Part shown: positions 1 through 7,097 of the stretch, piece after piece
Numbering within the stretch: position 1 is the stretch's first letter
Layout: each line of letters begins with the position of its first letter
Source: Parachlamydiaceae bacterium
GTDB lineage: Bacteria; Chlamydiota; Chlamydiia; Chlamydiales; Parachlamydiaceae
Reading direction: 5' to 3'
Assembly: GCA_013698165.1 (NCBI GenBank)
Contig: JACCVN010000045.1
Span: 1-16,918 of the forward strand
Length of the DNA: 16,918 nt
Notes under the pieces: generated by a model
The model's input: the letters and a program-made list of their open reading frames with translations, nothing else
Told to the model about the DNA's origin: nothing
The model's database searches: none
Made by a program: the position numbers and the translations under genes

Positions 1-2259
1 ACCCATGGCGATGGCTATAACCTCTTGTACATTTGCAATGTTTAAACCATAACGAGCTAGTAAGTTTCGATTAAGGTCTATTGTTAGTACCTCAAGGCCA
101 GAGGACTGTTCAATTTTAACATCAGAAGCGCCGGGAATTACTTTTAAAACCTTTTCAATTTTTCCAGCGGATTCTAAAAGGACTTGCATTTCATCGCCAA
201 AAATCTTTACAGCGACGTCACTTCTTACACCAGAAATCAGTTCATTAAATCGCATTTGGATTGGTTGAGTAAATTCATAATTATTACCAGGTAACTCTTT
301 TAAGGCTTTTTCAACGCTTTTAACCAATTTCATACGAGATAGACTAGGATCTGGCCATTCAGACCTTGGTTTCAAAATAGCAAACGCATCTGTAACACTT
401 GGAGGCATTGGATCTGTTGCAATTTCAGCTGTACCGATTTTTGCAAAAGTCTCTTTGACTTCTGGAAATTCTTGTAGTTTTTTTTCAACAATATCTTGCA
501 TACTTACTGCTTGAGTCAAGCTTATTCCAGGTATCCTTAAAGCATGTATAGCCAAATCGCCTTCATCAAGACTCGGTAGAAACTCTGCGCCCATTCTGCT
601 TGCCAATACTAAACAAACCGCGACAAATATTAGTGCGCCAAGTACGACTATATAGCGGAAAACTAGGGCCGCTTTTAATAAAGGTTCATAAATTCTTTTT
701 GCCAATCTAATAATCAAACTTTCCTTTTCTGAAATCTTTTTGCTTAAAAATGTAGCAATGCCAGCTGGAATAAAGGTTAAGGATAATATGAGTGCACCCG
801 TAAGTGCTAAAAGCACTGTATAAGCCATCGGGTGGAACATCTTACCTTCTACTCCAGAGAGAGTTAGAATAGGTAAATAAACCACCATGATAATGAGTAC
901 TCCAAAAATGCTCGGCCGAATAACTTCATTTGTGGCATCTATAACAACAGAATAGCGTTCATTCTTATTTAAGGATCTGCTTAGCTTTTGTTGTTCTTCA
1001 GCAAGCCTACGTAAACAGTTTTCAACAATGATGACTGCCCCATCAACAATAATACCAAAATCAAGTGCTCCTAAACTCATCAAATTTCCACTGATCTTAT
1101 AATATTCCATTCCACTTATTGTAAAAAGCATGGATAGGGGAACGACTAAAGCTGTGAGAATTGCAGCCCTGATATTGCCCAAAAGAATGAATAGGACCAA
1201 TATAACTAATAATGCACCTTCCAAAAGATTATTTTTTACTGTTTCAATTGTGGAGTCGACCAATGTTGTTCTGTCATAAACCGGCTTGGCAATTACCCCT
1301 TTAGGCAATGTTTCGTTAATTTTTTTTATTTTCTCCGCTACAGAATAGGAAACAGCTCGGCTATTTTCACCTATAAGCATGAACACAGTACCCAAAACAA
1401 CTTCTTCGCCATTTGATGTTGCTGCACCGGTTCTTAATTCTTCTCCCAAAATGACATCAGCTACGTTTTCGATATAGATTGGAATTCCATCTGAACTTTT
1501 CACTACAATCTTACGTATATCCTCCAAATCTTTTACGCGACCTGGGGATCGAATTAAGTATTGGTGACCATTTCTTTCAATATAACCTGCACCTATGTTT
1601 GAATTGTTTTCTAATACAGCTTTAACAATATCATTCAACCCTAATCCATAAGCTGTTAGCTGATCAGGATAGGGGGTAATATGAAATTGCTTTCTATAAC
1701 CGCCTATAGAGTTTACGTCCACGACACCGGGCGTATTTCGCAATTGGGGTTTAATAATCCAATCCTGAATCGTTCTTAATTCCGTTGAAGTATACTTTTT
1801 TTTCTGAAGATTGGGATTTACTTCTTTAACAGTATACATAAAAATCTCACCAAGCCCAGTAGCTATAGGACCCATTATTGGAGTAATGTCATCTGGAAGT
1901 TTACTTTTAATTTCTTGCAATTTTTCATTAATTAATGGTCTAGCAAAATAAACATCTGTTCCATCTTTAAATACAACAGTGACTTGTGAAAGACCATATC
2001 TCGATATTGATCGTGTATAATCAAGAAAAGGTAGGCCTGACATCAATGTCTCTATGGGGAAGGTGATCCTTTGTTCTACTTCTAGAGGGGAAAACCCGGG
2101 TGCCTCAGTATTAATTTGCACCTGAACATTTGTAATATCTGGGACAGCATCAATGGGAAGACGTTGATAATTATAAACTCCTAAGGCGATCAATATGAAG
2201 ACCCCTAAAAATGTAATCCAACTGTGTTCAATCGAATATTTTATGATTTTATCAAGCAT
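1..2259 (-). CDS. czcA: Heavy-metal efflux RND pump, CzcA/CusA family (C-terminus cut by window edge)
   Basis: Inner-membrane proton-driven RND pump that, with the next two genes, would export divalent metal ions through periplasm and outer membrane. The frame is open from ATG 2259 to base 1, giving 753 of the usual ~1030-1050 residues. Visible: first transmembrane helix at residues 14-28, periplasmic porter sequence (LPIDAVPDITNVQVQ, APGFSPLEVEQRITFPIE), a helix block at about 345-500, and the fourth-helix signature DFGIIVDGAVIIVEN with D400, G402 and D406. In the HME-RND classification this DFG-DGA form is typical of the Co/Zn/Cd/Ni pumps; Cu/Ag CusA proteins have an A-GAMVDAA form. The family is certain, the metal inferred. 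The start is 16 nt after the adaptor stop with no strong ribosome site, which suggests translational coupling. Confidence 0.95.
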   Translation of the reverse strand, partial: MLDKIIKYSIEHSWITFLGVFILIALGVYNYQRLPIDAVPDITNVQVQINTEAPGFSPLEVEQRITFPIETLMSGLPFLDYTRSISRYGLSQVTVVFKDGTDVYFARPLINEKLQEIKSKLPDDITPIMGPIATGLGEIFMYTVKEVNPNLQKKKYTSTELRTIQDWIIKPQLRNTPGVVDVNSIGGYRKQFHITPYPDQLTAYGLGLNDIVKAVLENNSNIGAGYIERNGHQYLIRSPGRVKDLEDIRKIVVKSSDGIPIYIENVADVILGEELRTGAATSNGEEVVLGTVFMLIGENSRAVSYSVAEKIKKINETLPKGVIAKPVYDRTTLVDSTIETVKNNLLEGALLVILVLFILLGNIRAAILTALVVPLSMLFTISGMEYYKISGNLMSLGALDFGIIVDGAVIIVENCLRRLAEEQQKLSRSLNKNERYSVVIDATNEVIRPSIFGVLIIMVVYLPILTLSGVEGKMFHPMAYTVLLALTGALILSLTFIPAGIATFLSKKISEKESLIIRLAKRIYEPLLKAALVFRYIVVLGALIFVAVCLVLASRMGAEFLPSLDEGDLAIHALRIPGISLTQAVSMQDIVEKKLQEFPEVKETFAKIGTAEIATDPMPPSVTDAFAILKPRSEWPDPSLSRMKLVKSVEKALKELPGNNYEFTQPIQMRFNELISGVRSDVAVKIFGDEMQVLLESAGKIEKVLKVIPGASDVKIEQSSGLEVLTIDLNRNLLARYGLNIANVQEVIAIAMG

Positions 2260-2275
2260 AATTTAGAATGCTTTT

Positions 2276-3553
2276 TTAATGTTCATGTTTTGCCCCAGAT
2301 TTTTCTAAATCAGCCTTAAGGATGAAGCTATTTTCGGACACATACCGATCCCCAGAATGTAATCCAGAAATAATTTCCACCCACTCTCTATTTTTTCTCC
2401 CTAGTTGTACAGGTACGATTTCAAATAGGTTGCCAACAGATATAAACACAACATCCCATTCTCTAAATGTTTGTAAAGCTCCACTTTTTACAGCAAGTGG
2501 AATAGATTCATTTTCAACAGTGATATCTCCAGAAATAAATATCCCTGGTTTCCAAACTTTATTGGGGTTAAACAGTATTGCTCTCGCTACAACGCTTTGA
2601 GTGCTTTCATGACCCAGTGGAGAGATATATGATATAGTTGACTGCTGCTTTAAGCTGACATCTAGGTTTGAAACCTCAATTGGATCTCCAACATGCACGT
2701 GAGATAGATCCTGACGATAGACATTAAAATCAGCCCAGACTGAGCTAAGATCTGAAATAACAAATATATTTTCTTGTCCAGATATGTACATGCCAAGATT
2801 GATATTTTTTTTTATAATTAGACCATTAATTTCAGATTTGACTTCATAATTTTGTAAACTTTCATTGCTCTCGATTATAGCAAGGACATCACCTCTACGT
2901 ACATAATCACCAAGCTTTTTATTAACAGCTTTCACAATGCCTGAGAAGCGTGGATTTATATATACTGTAAGCTCTTCATTGGGAATTATTTTTCCCATCA
3001 CATCTAGCTTGATTTCTAAATTTATTGGCCCAGCTTCTTCAATTGTAATTTTATTGGCTTTAATTGCTTCTGGAATAAGTTCAATGCGTCCTTCATATGA
3101 CTCATACTCCCATTCATAGGTTTCATTCTTGAAAGTGGCAATAATTCTAACTTTAAAAGAATGAGGTTCAGAAGCTTCTACTGTACTTTCCAGGTAATCT
3201 TCTTTTTTTCTAAATGGTATTTTTTCTACACGATTGATTCGTTCCAATTCCATTTCATACATTATCTCAGAGGGGTTTATAGTGATTCCATATTCATAAA
3301 AATAAATTCTGAAAATGGGTGGCACACCTTCTGGTTCAAAGATAGTCACTTCGACTTGAAAGTTATCCTTTTCTAAAAGCCTACCCCTTTGAGGCCCCTT
3401 TTTGATTTTTTCTGCATGGTCATGAATTTCTGGAGAAGAAGGGGATTCATTACGTTCATTAATAAATAGATGTTTGAAATAAATAAATCCGAGAATAGCT
3501 AAAATGATAATAATGAGAAGGAAAACTAGATTTGCCCATTGCTGATTTTTCAT
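2276..3553 (-). CDS. czcB: RND efflux periplasmic adaptor (membrane-fusion protein), CzcB/CusB type
   Basis: Periplasmic adaptor that would link the RND pump to the outer-membrane channel; 425 aa, normal for the family. An N-terminal membrane anchor spans residues 9-30. A CzcB-like N-terminal beta domain follows (about 50-165), then the split lipoyl/hairpin region (ELTVYINPRFSGIVKAV, GDYVRRGDVLAIIES, SEINGLIIKKNINLG) and a beta-barrel/membrane-proximal part to the end. Histidines cluster just after the anchor (HDHAEK) and at the extreme C-terminus (KHEH); they could bind metal, which is inference. ATG 3553 lies 3 nt after the original stop of the channel gene, with a GAG/AAG-type ribosome site in that gene's last codons, so the two genes were built to be co-translated. 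The early stop in the upstream gene may weaken this coupling. Confidence 0.93.
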   Translation of the reverse strand: MKNQQWANLVFLLIIIILAILGFIYFKHLFINERNESPSSPEIHDHAEKIKKGPQRGRLLEKDNFQVEVTIFEPEGVPPIFRIYFYEYGITINPSEIMYEMELERINRVEKIPFRKKEDYLESTVEASEPHSFKVRIIATFKNETYEWEYESYEGRIELIPEAIKANKITIEEAGPINLEIKLDVMGKIIPNEELTVYINPRFSGIVKAVNKKLGDYVRRGDVLAIIESNESLQNYEVKSEINGLIIKKNINLGMYISGQENIFVISDLSSVWADFNVYRQDLSHVHVGDPIEVSNLDVSLKQQSTISYISPLGHESTQSVVARAILFNPNKVWKPGIFISGDITVENESIPLAVKSGALQTFREWDVVFISVGNLFEIVPVQLGRKNREWVEIISGLHSGDRYVSENSFILKADLEKSGAKHEH

Positions 3554-3556
3554 GTC

Positions 3557-4792
3557 TTACTCACATTGCACGTTAATAATAGCTTTAGATCCGGTTAATC
3601 CTTCAAGCTGTGCTAGAGCTTTATGATACTCTCCAATAGCGTGAAGATATCGAATTCTATTTGTCCGATAAGTCCTTTCTGTTTCCAGTAATTCTAAATA
3701 GTTGTATCGGGCTAATGTATATCATTTATAACTAAAATTATAAGCTCTTTGAGCCGCTGGAAGCACAATATTCTTAAGAAGATTTAACTCGGAAAATACC
3801 GTTTGAATTGTTGAATATGAGTTATTTAGCTCGGTATATAGCTTTGTCCATATAACTTCTCTTTCTTTTTCTAACTTCTCTAAGTTCTCATAAGCTTCCC
3901 AAATCCTTCCTTGGTTACGATCGCTTACGGGAATTGGAATATAAAATCCTACCACCCAAACCCATTTTTTTGCTTCATTTAGATATCGTGGACCCCCTCT
4001 CAAGTTTAAATCTGGATAGGCTTTACTTTTTTCCAAAGCGACCCTAGCTGTTCGTATATTATCTTCAAAATATGAAAGCACTATTTGCGGATGCTCTTGA
4101 ATTAATCCTCCCATCTCCTCAAGCGAAATAACTTCAGCTGTCCAATCTAAATCACCATCAACCATATACGCGCCACTGTTTGTGTCATTCCATTGAGCTG
4201 ATAGCTTATTTTTTGCAGTTTTAAGGTCATTATGGGCATTTTTAAGATCAATCATGGCAGTAGTTAATAAAATTGTAAAATTTGATTCTTCAATTACAGA
4301 TGCCTTACCTGCCTTTATACGTTTATCGACGATAGTTGAAAATCCTTGAAGGTTTTTTAAATTTTTTTCATAAAAAGCAATTTTTTGCTGACTTGTTAAT
4401 ACATCAATAAACAACAAAGTTGTATCTACAAAGAGTTGCCTTTTTCTCACTTCATACTCTAAAGTGACCCTGTCCCGTTCAGTTTTTGAAAGTTTAAGTC
4501 TTGCGTTGCGTTTACCTCCAAGCTCAATCAGTTGGCTTAGTAATAAGGTCGTTTGCATGAAAATGGGAGCCCCTAAATTTTCCGTTTCGGTATCTAATGC
4601 TGGATTGGGACGAAAGCCTGCTTGTAAAATTCTCGCTTCACTGGCACGTATATCATAATTAAAGGAGCTAAGCTCGGAATTATTTAATAAGGTCAGCGCT
4701 AATGCATCTGCAAGGGTATGAGAAGTTTGTGCACAAAGTGCTTGGCAAAAGAATGATGATAAAAGAAAATTCCACAGAATAAATTTTACCAT
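3557..4792 (-). pseudogene. czcC: TolC-family outer-membrane metal efflux channel (CzcC/CusC type), interrupted by an in-frame TGA
   Basis: First gene of the efflux operon; would form the outer-membrane duct. The start at ATG 4792 is chosen because it opens a clean signal peptide (MVKFILWNFLLSSFFCQALCA, cleavage likely before QTSHTLADAL). The frame stays open upstream to 4978, but that extra N-terminus (62 aa) has no export signal and is unlikely to be translated. TolC features: SHTLADALALTLLNNSEL, long helical repeats, IPIPVSDRNQGR. At 3722-3724 the frame meets TGA after AYNFSYK. The same frame then reads 54 more codons (YTLARYNYLELLETERTYR... LAQLEGLTG) to TAA at 3557-3559, exactly 3 nt before the adaptor start. 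Family members have Gly at the stop position, so one GGA-to-TGA change explains it. The protein would lose its last helical segment. Sequencing error or readthrough are alternatives. Confidence 0.85.
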
Positions 4793-5077
4793 TGGTACAT
4801 GCACCTGAGGGTTAAAGGAAAAGCCAACTTCAATGTTTATAGTCTTTTTTATAAAAATACAATATATATTACACATTGGCATACGCAGGTTGAAACCTTG
4901 CTTGGTCTTCATCCATATTAAACCCGATCTGTGATATTTGACAGACCAGATCAGGCATGCGAAGCTGCAAAAAATCACACAGCCTTTTTAAGTAGCGGAT
5001 TCTATAATTTTTTTGTGTCTAGTACCACTTAAAATCCTAAAGTCGAGTAAGGGACAATAAGGTAAATACTTCTACGC
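4793..5077. promoter_or_regulatory. Divergent intergenic region between the efflux operon and the ClbS-like gene
   Basis: For the minus-strand operon a possible promoter is TTGTAT then 15 bp then TATAAA, about 40-65 nt upstream of the channel start; the spacer is short, so it is tentative. Imperfect inverted repeats nearby may be operators: AGGTT-GA-AACCT flanked by GC...TGC at 4885-4901, and GATCTG...CAGATC at 4926/4947. For the plus-strand gene a perfect TATAAT sits at 5003-5008, but its -35 is poor. The plus-strand gene has only a weak AAGG about 15 nt before its ATG. No regulator gene of the MerR or ArsR type is visible next to the operon. Confidence 0.35.
4885..4901. promoter_or_regulatory. 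Inverted repeat upstream of the efflux operon, possible operator
   Basis: The plus strand reads GC-AGGTT-GA-AACCT-T-GC: five-base arms around GA, extended to seven pairs if one T is bulged. It lies about 90 bp upstream of the channel start codon. Metal-responsive MerR and ArsR proteins bind dyads of this size, but the sequence matches no site I can name, so the role is a guess. Confidence 0.25.
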
Positions 5078-5581
5078 ATGCAGACAGCACTATTTTTAAA
5101 AATTCAACAAGAAAAAGACCACCTGGTGATGTTGGTCGGCAGTATCTCTCCATCGGTCCGAGCTTTAAAGGTAATAGATGGCACCGCGGGAAAAGTAAGC
5201 ATTTCAGATCTGATTGCCTATCAAATTGGATGGGGTAAATGCCTCATTCGATGGTATGAGGCAGGAATTGAGGGCAAAATTCCTGAAATGCCTGGAGAAG
5301 GTTTTTCTACTTGGGATTATAACGCTGTCGCCAAGCACTTCTATCAGAGGTACACCTACGACACATCTGAACAACAGATTTCAGTATTTCATGAAGTGGT
5401 TTCACGCATCTTGGAGATCACCCAAGCTGAATATCAAAAAGGGAATCTTGATCGCCTTGGTGTTTGGCCATGGTGCACTCTCTCTTCCGGAAAACAATGG
5501 CCATTAAGTAAATGGATCCAGGTCAACACGGTGGCACCTTATAAACGCGCAATTAAGCTTATAAAGAAAACAAAGTTGTAG
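5078..5581 (+). CDS. ClbS/DfsB family four-helix-bundle protein (DUF1706)
   Basis: 167 aa, the usual size for the family. Recognised from IAYQIGWGKCLIRWYEAG, FSTWDYNAVAKHFYQRY, the LDRLGVWPWCTLSSGKQWPLSKWIQVNT block and the closing VAPYKRA, all typical of ClbS/DfsB (DUF1706) proteins of the DinB-like fold. The family's namesake ClbS protects colibactin producers by hydrolysing the cyclopropane warhead of colibactin; most other members have no known substrate. No signal peptide or membrane segment, so cytosolic. It stands alone, divergent from the efflux operon, with no polyketide or peptide synthase genes nearby. A self-resistance role therefore cannot be inferred; general detoxification is possible. 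The ATG is preceded only by a weak AAGG. Confidence 0.85.
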   Translation: MQTALFLKIQQEKDHLVMLVGSISPSVRALKVIDGTAGKVSISDLIAYQIGWGKCLIRWYEAGIEGKIPEMPGEGFSTWDYNAVAKHFYQRYTYDTSEQQISVFHEVVSRILEITQAEYQKGNLDRLGVWPWCTLSSGKQWPLSKWIQVNTVAPYKRAIKLIKKTKL

Positions 5582-5623
5582 AACTTTTCAATAGCTATGA
5601 CGTTAGTATAGAATATAAGGAAG

Positions 5624-5681
5624 CAAACCACGGGGCTTTGACGCAGATATAGTCGAAAATACTACCTTAACAGTGTACTAG
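5624..5681 (+). pseudogene. Dispersed coding relic, copy 1 (frameshifted)
   Basis: About 58 bp closely resembling 16097-16155, with roughly 10 substitutions and two single-base deletions. Read in two frames it gives NHGAL... then RYSRKYYLNSVL, matching NHGSFHARNSRKVYLDSVL of the other copy. The conserved amino acids with intervening frameshift show that this was once coding. It lies 43 bp after the ClbS-like stop. The parent gene is not recognised; a transposase end is plausible. A shorter third trace is at 13156-13173. Confidence 0.55.
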
Positions 5682-5705
5682 CCACGGGCTTATGTAGTTA
5701 CCTCA

Positions 5706-5735
5706 TTCAATTGACTTAAGTCTCGATCATATACT
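5706..5735 (+). promoter_or_regulatory. Possible promoter of the DUF2608 gene
   Basis: TTCAAT (5706), 18-bp spacer, TATACT (5730), about 50 nt before the ATG. A perfect 10-bp palindrome GACTTAAGTC (5713-5722) lies in the spacer. Weak on sequence alone. Confidence 0.3.
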
Positions 5736-5782
5736 CTTTTCATGGTATCATCCTCTCTCCCAATAAGGTAACAAGAAAATCA

Positions 5783-6610
5783 ATGAGATTAAGAATGAAA
5801 ATTATTATTTTAGCCTTGTACGTGCTACTTTCAACAACAATCTCAGCGGAAATTCACGAAATTCATCATTTTAGCGAATTCGAGGACGCCATAGCGCCTC
5901 TTAAAAGCACAGAATGGCTTCTTTTTGACATTGACTATACGCTTACAGAACCCTCTCACCCTGCACTTCAAATGGGTGTTATTAGACAGAACAAACAACG
6001 TTTTCGAGATGAGCAAGCAAAATTTACTACTGCACAAAAGCAGCTTGTTCCTGTGGTGATGATTACACAAGCTGCAAGTCAATTAACCGATCCTTCTATT
6101 CCAATGCTGATTCAAAAGTTGCAGGATCAAAATATCCCCATTTTAGGTTTTACAGCTATTGATACTTCAGTCTTGCCACAGATTGGTTCAATACCTGCCT
6201 GGAGATTCAATGAACTCAAAAATCTTGGCATCAATTTTAATTCGCATAGCGGCCCTTTTCCAAAAGAAAGCTTGGAATTTTCCGATTTGCCGTCATTTCG
6301 CGGCACCTTCCCAATATATGAAAATGGTATTCTCTATTGTAATGTTAGCCCTTCAAAAGGTGCTGTGCTGGCTGCTTTTATGGATTATGTTGCTCTAGAG
6401 CCCTCCAGAGTCATTTTAATTGATGATACATTAGAAAATTTACAAAGCGTTGAAGAAAAGCTAGCAATATCGGGAATCCCTTTTCTTGGCATACACTTTA
6501 AAATACAACACGATAATGTAAATCTCCCAAAAGTTACAGATGAGGAGTGGAACTCAGTATGGGAAAAAATCCGGCAAAGAGTTGAGCTTATTATTCCTGC
6601 TCTTAAGTAA
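5783..6610 (+). CDS. Secreted HAD-superfamily protein, DUF2608 family
   Basis: 275 aa. N-terminal signal peptide (residues 1-22, MKIIILALYVLLSTTISA, cleavage likely before EIHEIH), so periplasmic or exported. HAD motif I is FDIDYTLTEP with D49, D51 and T53; motif II is the Thr of VMITQAA (T95); motif III Lys is in SPSKGAVL (K192); motif IV is VILIDDTLENL (D214, D215). All four catalytic motifs are present, so a hydrolase, probably a phosphatase, is likely. The family is DUF2608, known to me mainly from Legionella and Parachlamydia-like bacteria; substrate unknown. Start: ATG 5783 has AAGG 14 nt upstream; ATG 5795 (residue 5) has GAGATTAAG in front and leaves an intact signal peptide, so it is an equal alternative. 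Monocistronic by spacing. Confidence 0.85.
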   Translation: MRLRMKIIILALYVLLSTTISAEIHEIHHFSEFEDAIAPLKSTEWLLFDIDYTLTEPSHPALQMGVIRQNKQRFRDEQAKFTTAQKQLVPVVMITQAASQLTDPSIPMLIQKLQDQNIPILGFTAIDTSVLPQIGSIPAWRFNELKNLGINFNSHSGPFPKESLEFSDLPSFRGTFPIYENGILYCNVSPSKGAVLAAFMDYVALEPSRVILIDDTLENLQSVEEKLAISGIPFLGIHFKIQHDNVNLPKVTDEEWNSVWEKIRQRVELIIPALK

Positions 6611-7042
6611 GGGAAATGCAACCAAACTTTGGGCGTCGGGATGTGAACTGCTTAGAGTATCTAACTGAAATTTCAACTGGAATTTCCTTTTGAAATTTGT
6701 TCTGGACGAAAATTTGCTTATTACATATAATTAGTTAAAATAGGAATTTTATGTATTCAGTTATCAACTTACATTTTTCTTTTTCTAGTTGGCATCTTGT
6801 TATGTCCAATATGTCCTGCTTTATGTGCGCCTAGCACATTTTCACTTTATTTGTTTTCATTTTTATCCTTAATTACAGTAAACAAGAGTCGCAGAACTAA
6901 TATGTTGTATATATTTGATTTTTTTATTTTCTTATTCCCTTTCATAATGCCCATCTCCATGCGCAGCTAGCGCAATACTATTTTATCAATACATTCATAC
7001 AAGTCTTAGTGTCAAATTCAAGCTTCTAAAAGTGGTTAAAAG
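6611..7042. other. Intergenic, about 430 bp, no gene recognised
   Basis: Very AT-rich. Contains an AT hairpin (AAATTTCAA at 6668 with TTGAAATTT at 6690), a terminator-like hairpin at 6823, and TGCGC-AGCTA-GCGCA at 6960-6974. Only very short ORFs occur (for example 27 codons from 6751), none with a credible ribosome site or recognisable product. No tRNA or gene relic was seen. Confidence 0.5.
6823..6842 (+). terminator. Weak terminator-like hairpin downstream of the DUF2608 gene
   Basis: ATGTGC-GCCTA-GCACAT followed by TTTC. Six-base stem, short T-run, 212 bp after the stop codon. Confidence 0.3.
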
Positions 7043-7071
7043 TTGATTTTAAATGTCTTTTAATATATAAA
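7043..7071 (+). promoter_or_regulatory. Sigma-70-like promoter of the NSS transporter
   Basis: TTGATT (7043-7048), exactly 17 bp, TATAAA (7066-7071). Transcription would begin near 7078, after the upstream in-frame ATG at 7074. This supports translation from ATG 7098. Confidence 0.6.
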
Positions 7072-7097
7072 ATATGAAAATAAGGAGTCTTTTAATT

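Noticed and set aside
3722..3724. TGA as selenocysteine or reassigned codon
   Set aside because: The position is a family glycine, no selenocysteine-insertion hairpin is evident after it, and no other gene in the window has an internal TGA.
4793..4978. Longer N-terminus for the channel protein, starting at 4978
   Set aside because: The extra 62 residues have no signal peptide and bury the real one; ATG 4792 gives a proper exported N-terminus.
6751..6834. 27-codon ORF in the 6611-7097 intergenic region
   Set aside because: Its start codon has no ribosome site and the product is not recognisable.
7074..7097. Start of the NSS transporter at ATG 7074
   Set aside because: It lies upstream of the predicted transcription start, and the ribosome site AAGGAG belongs to ATG 7098.
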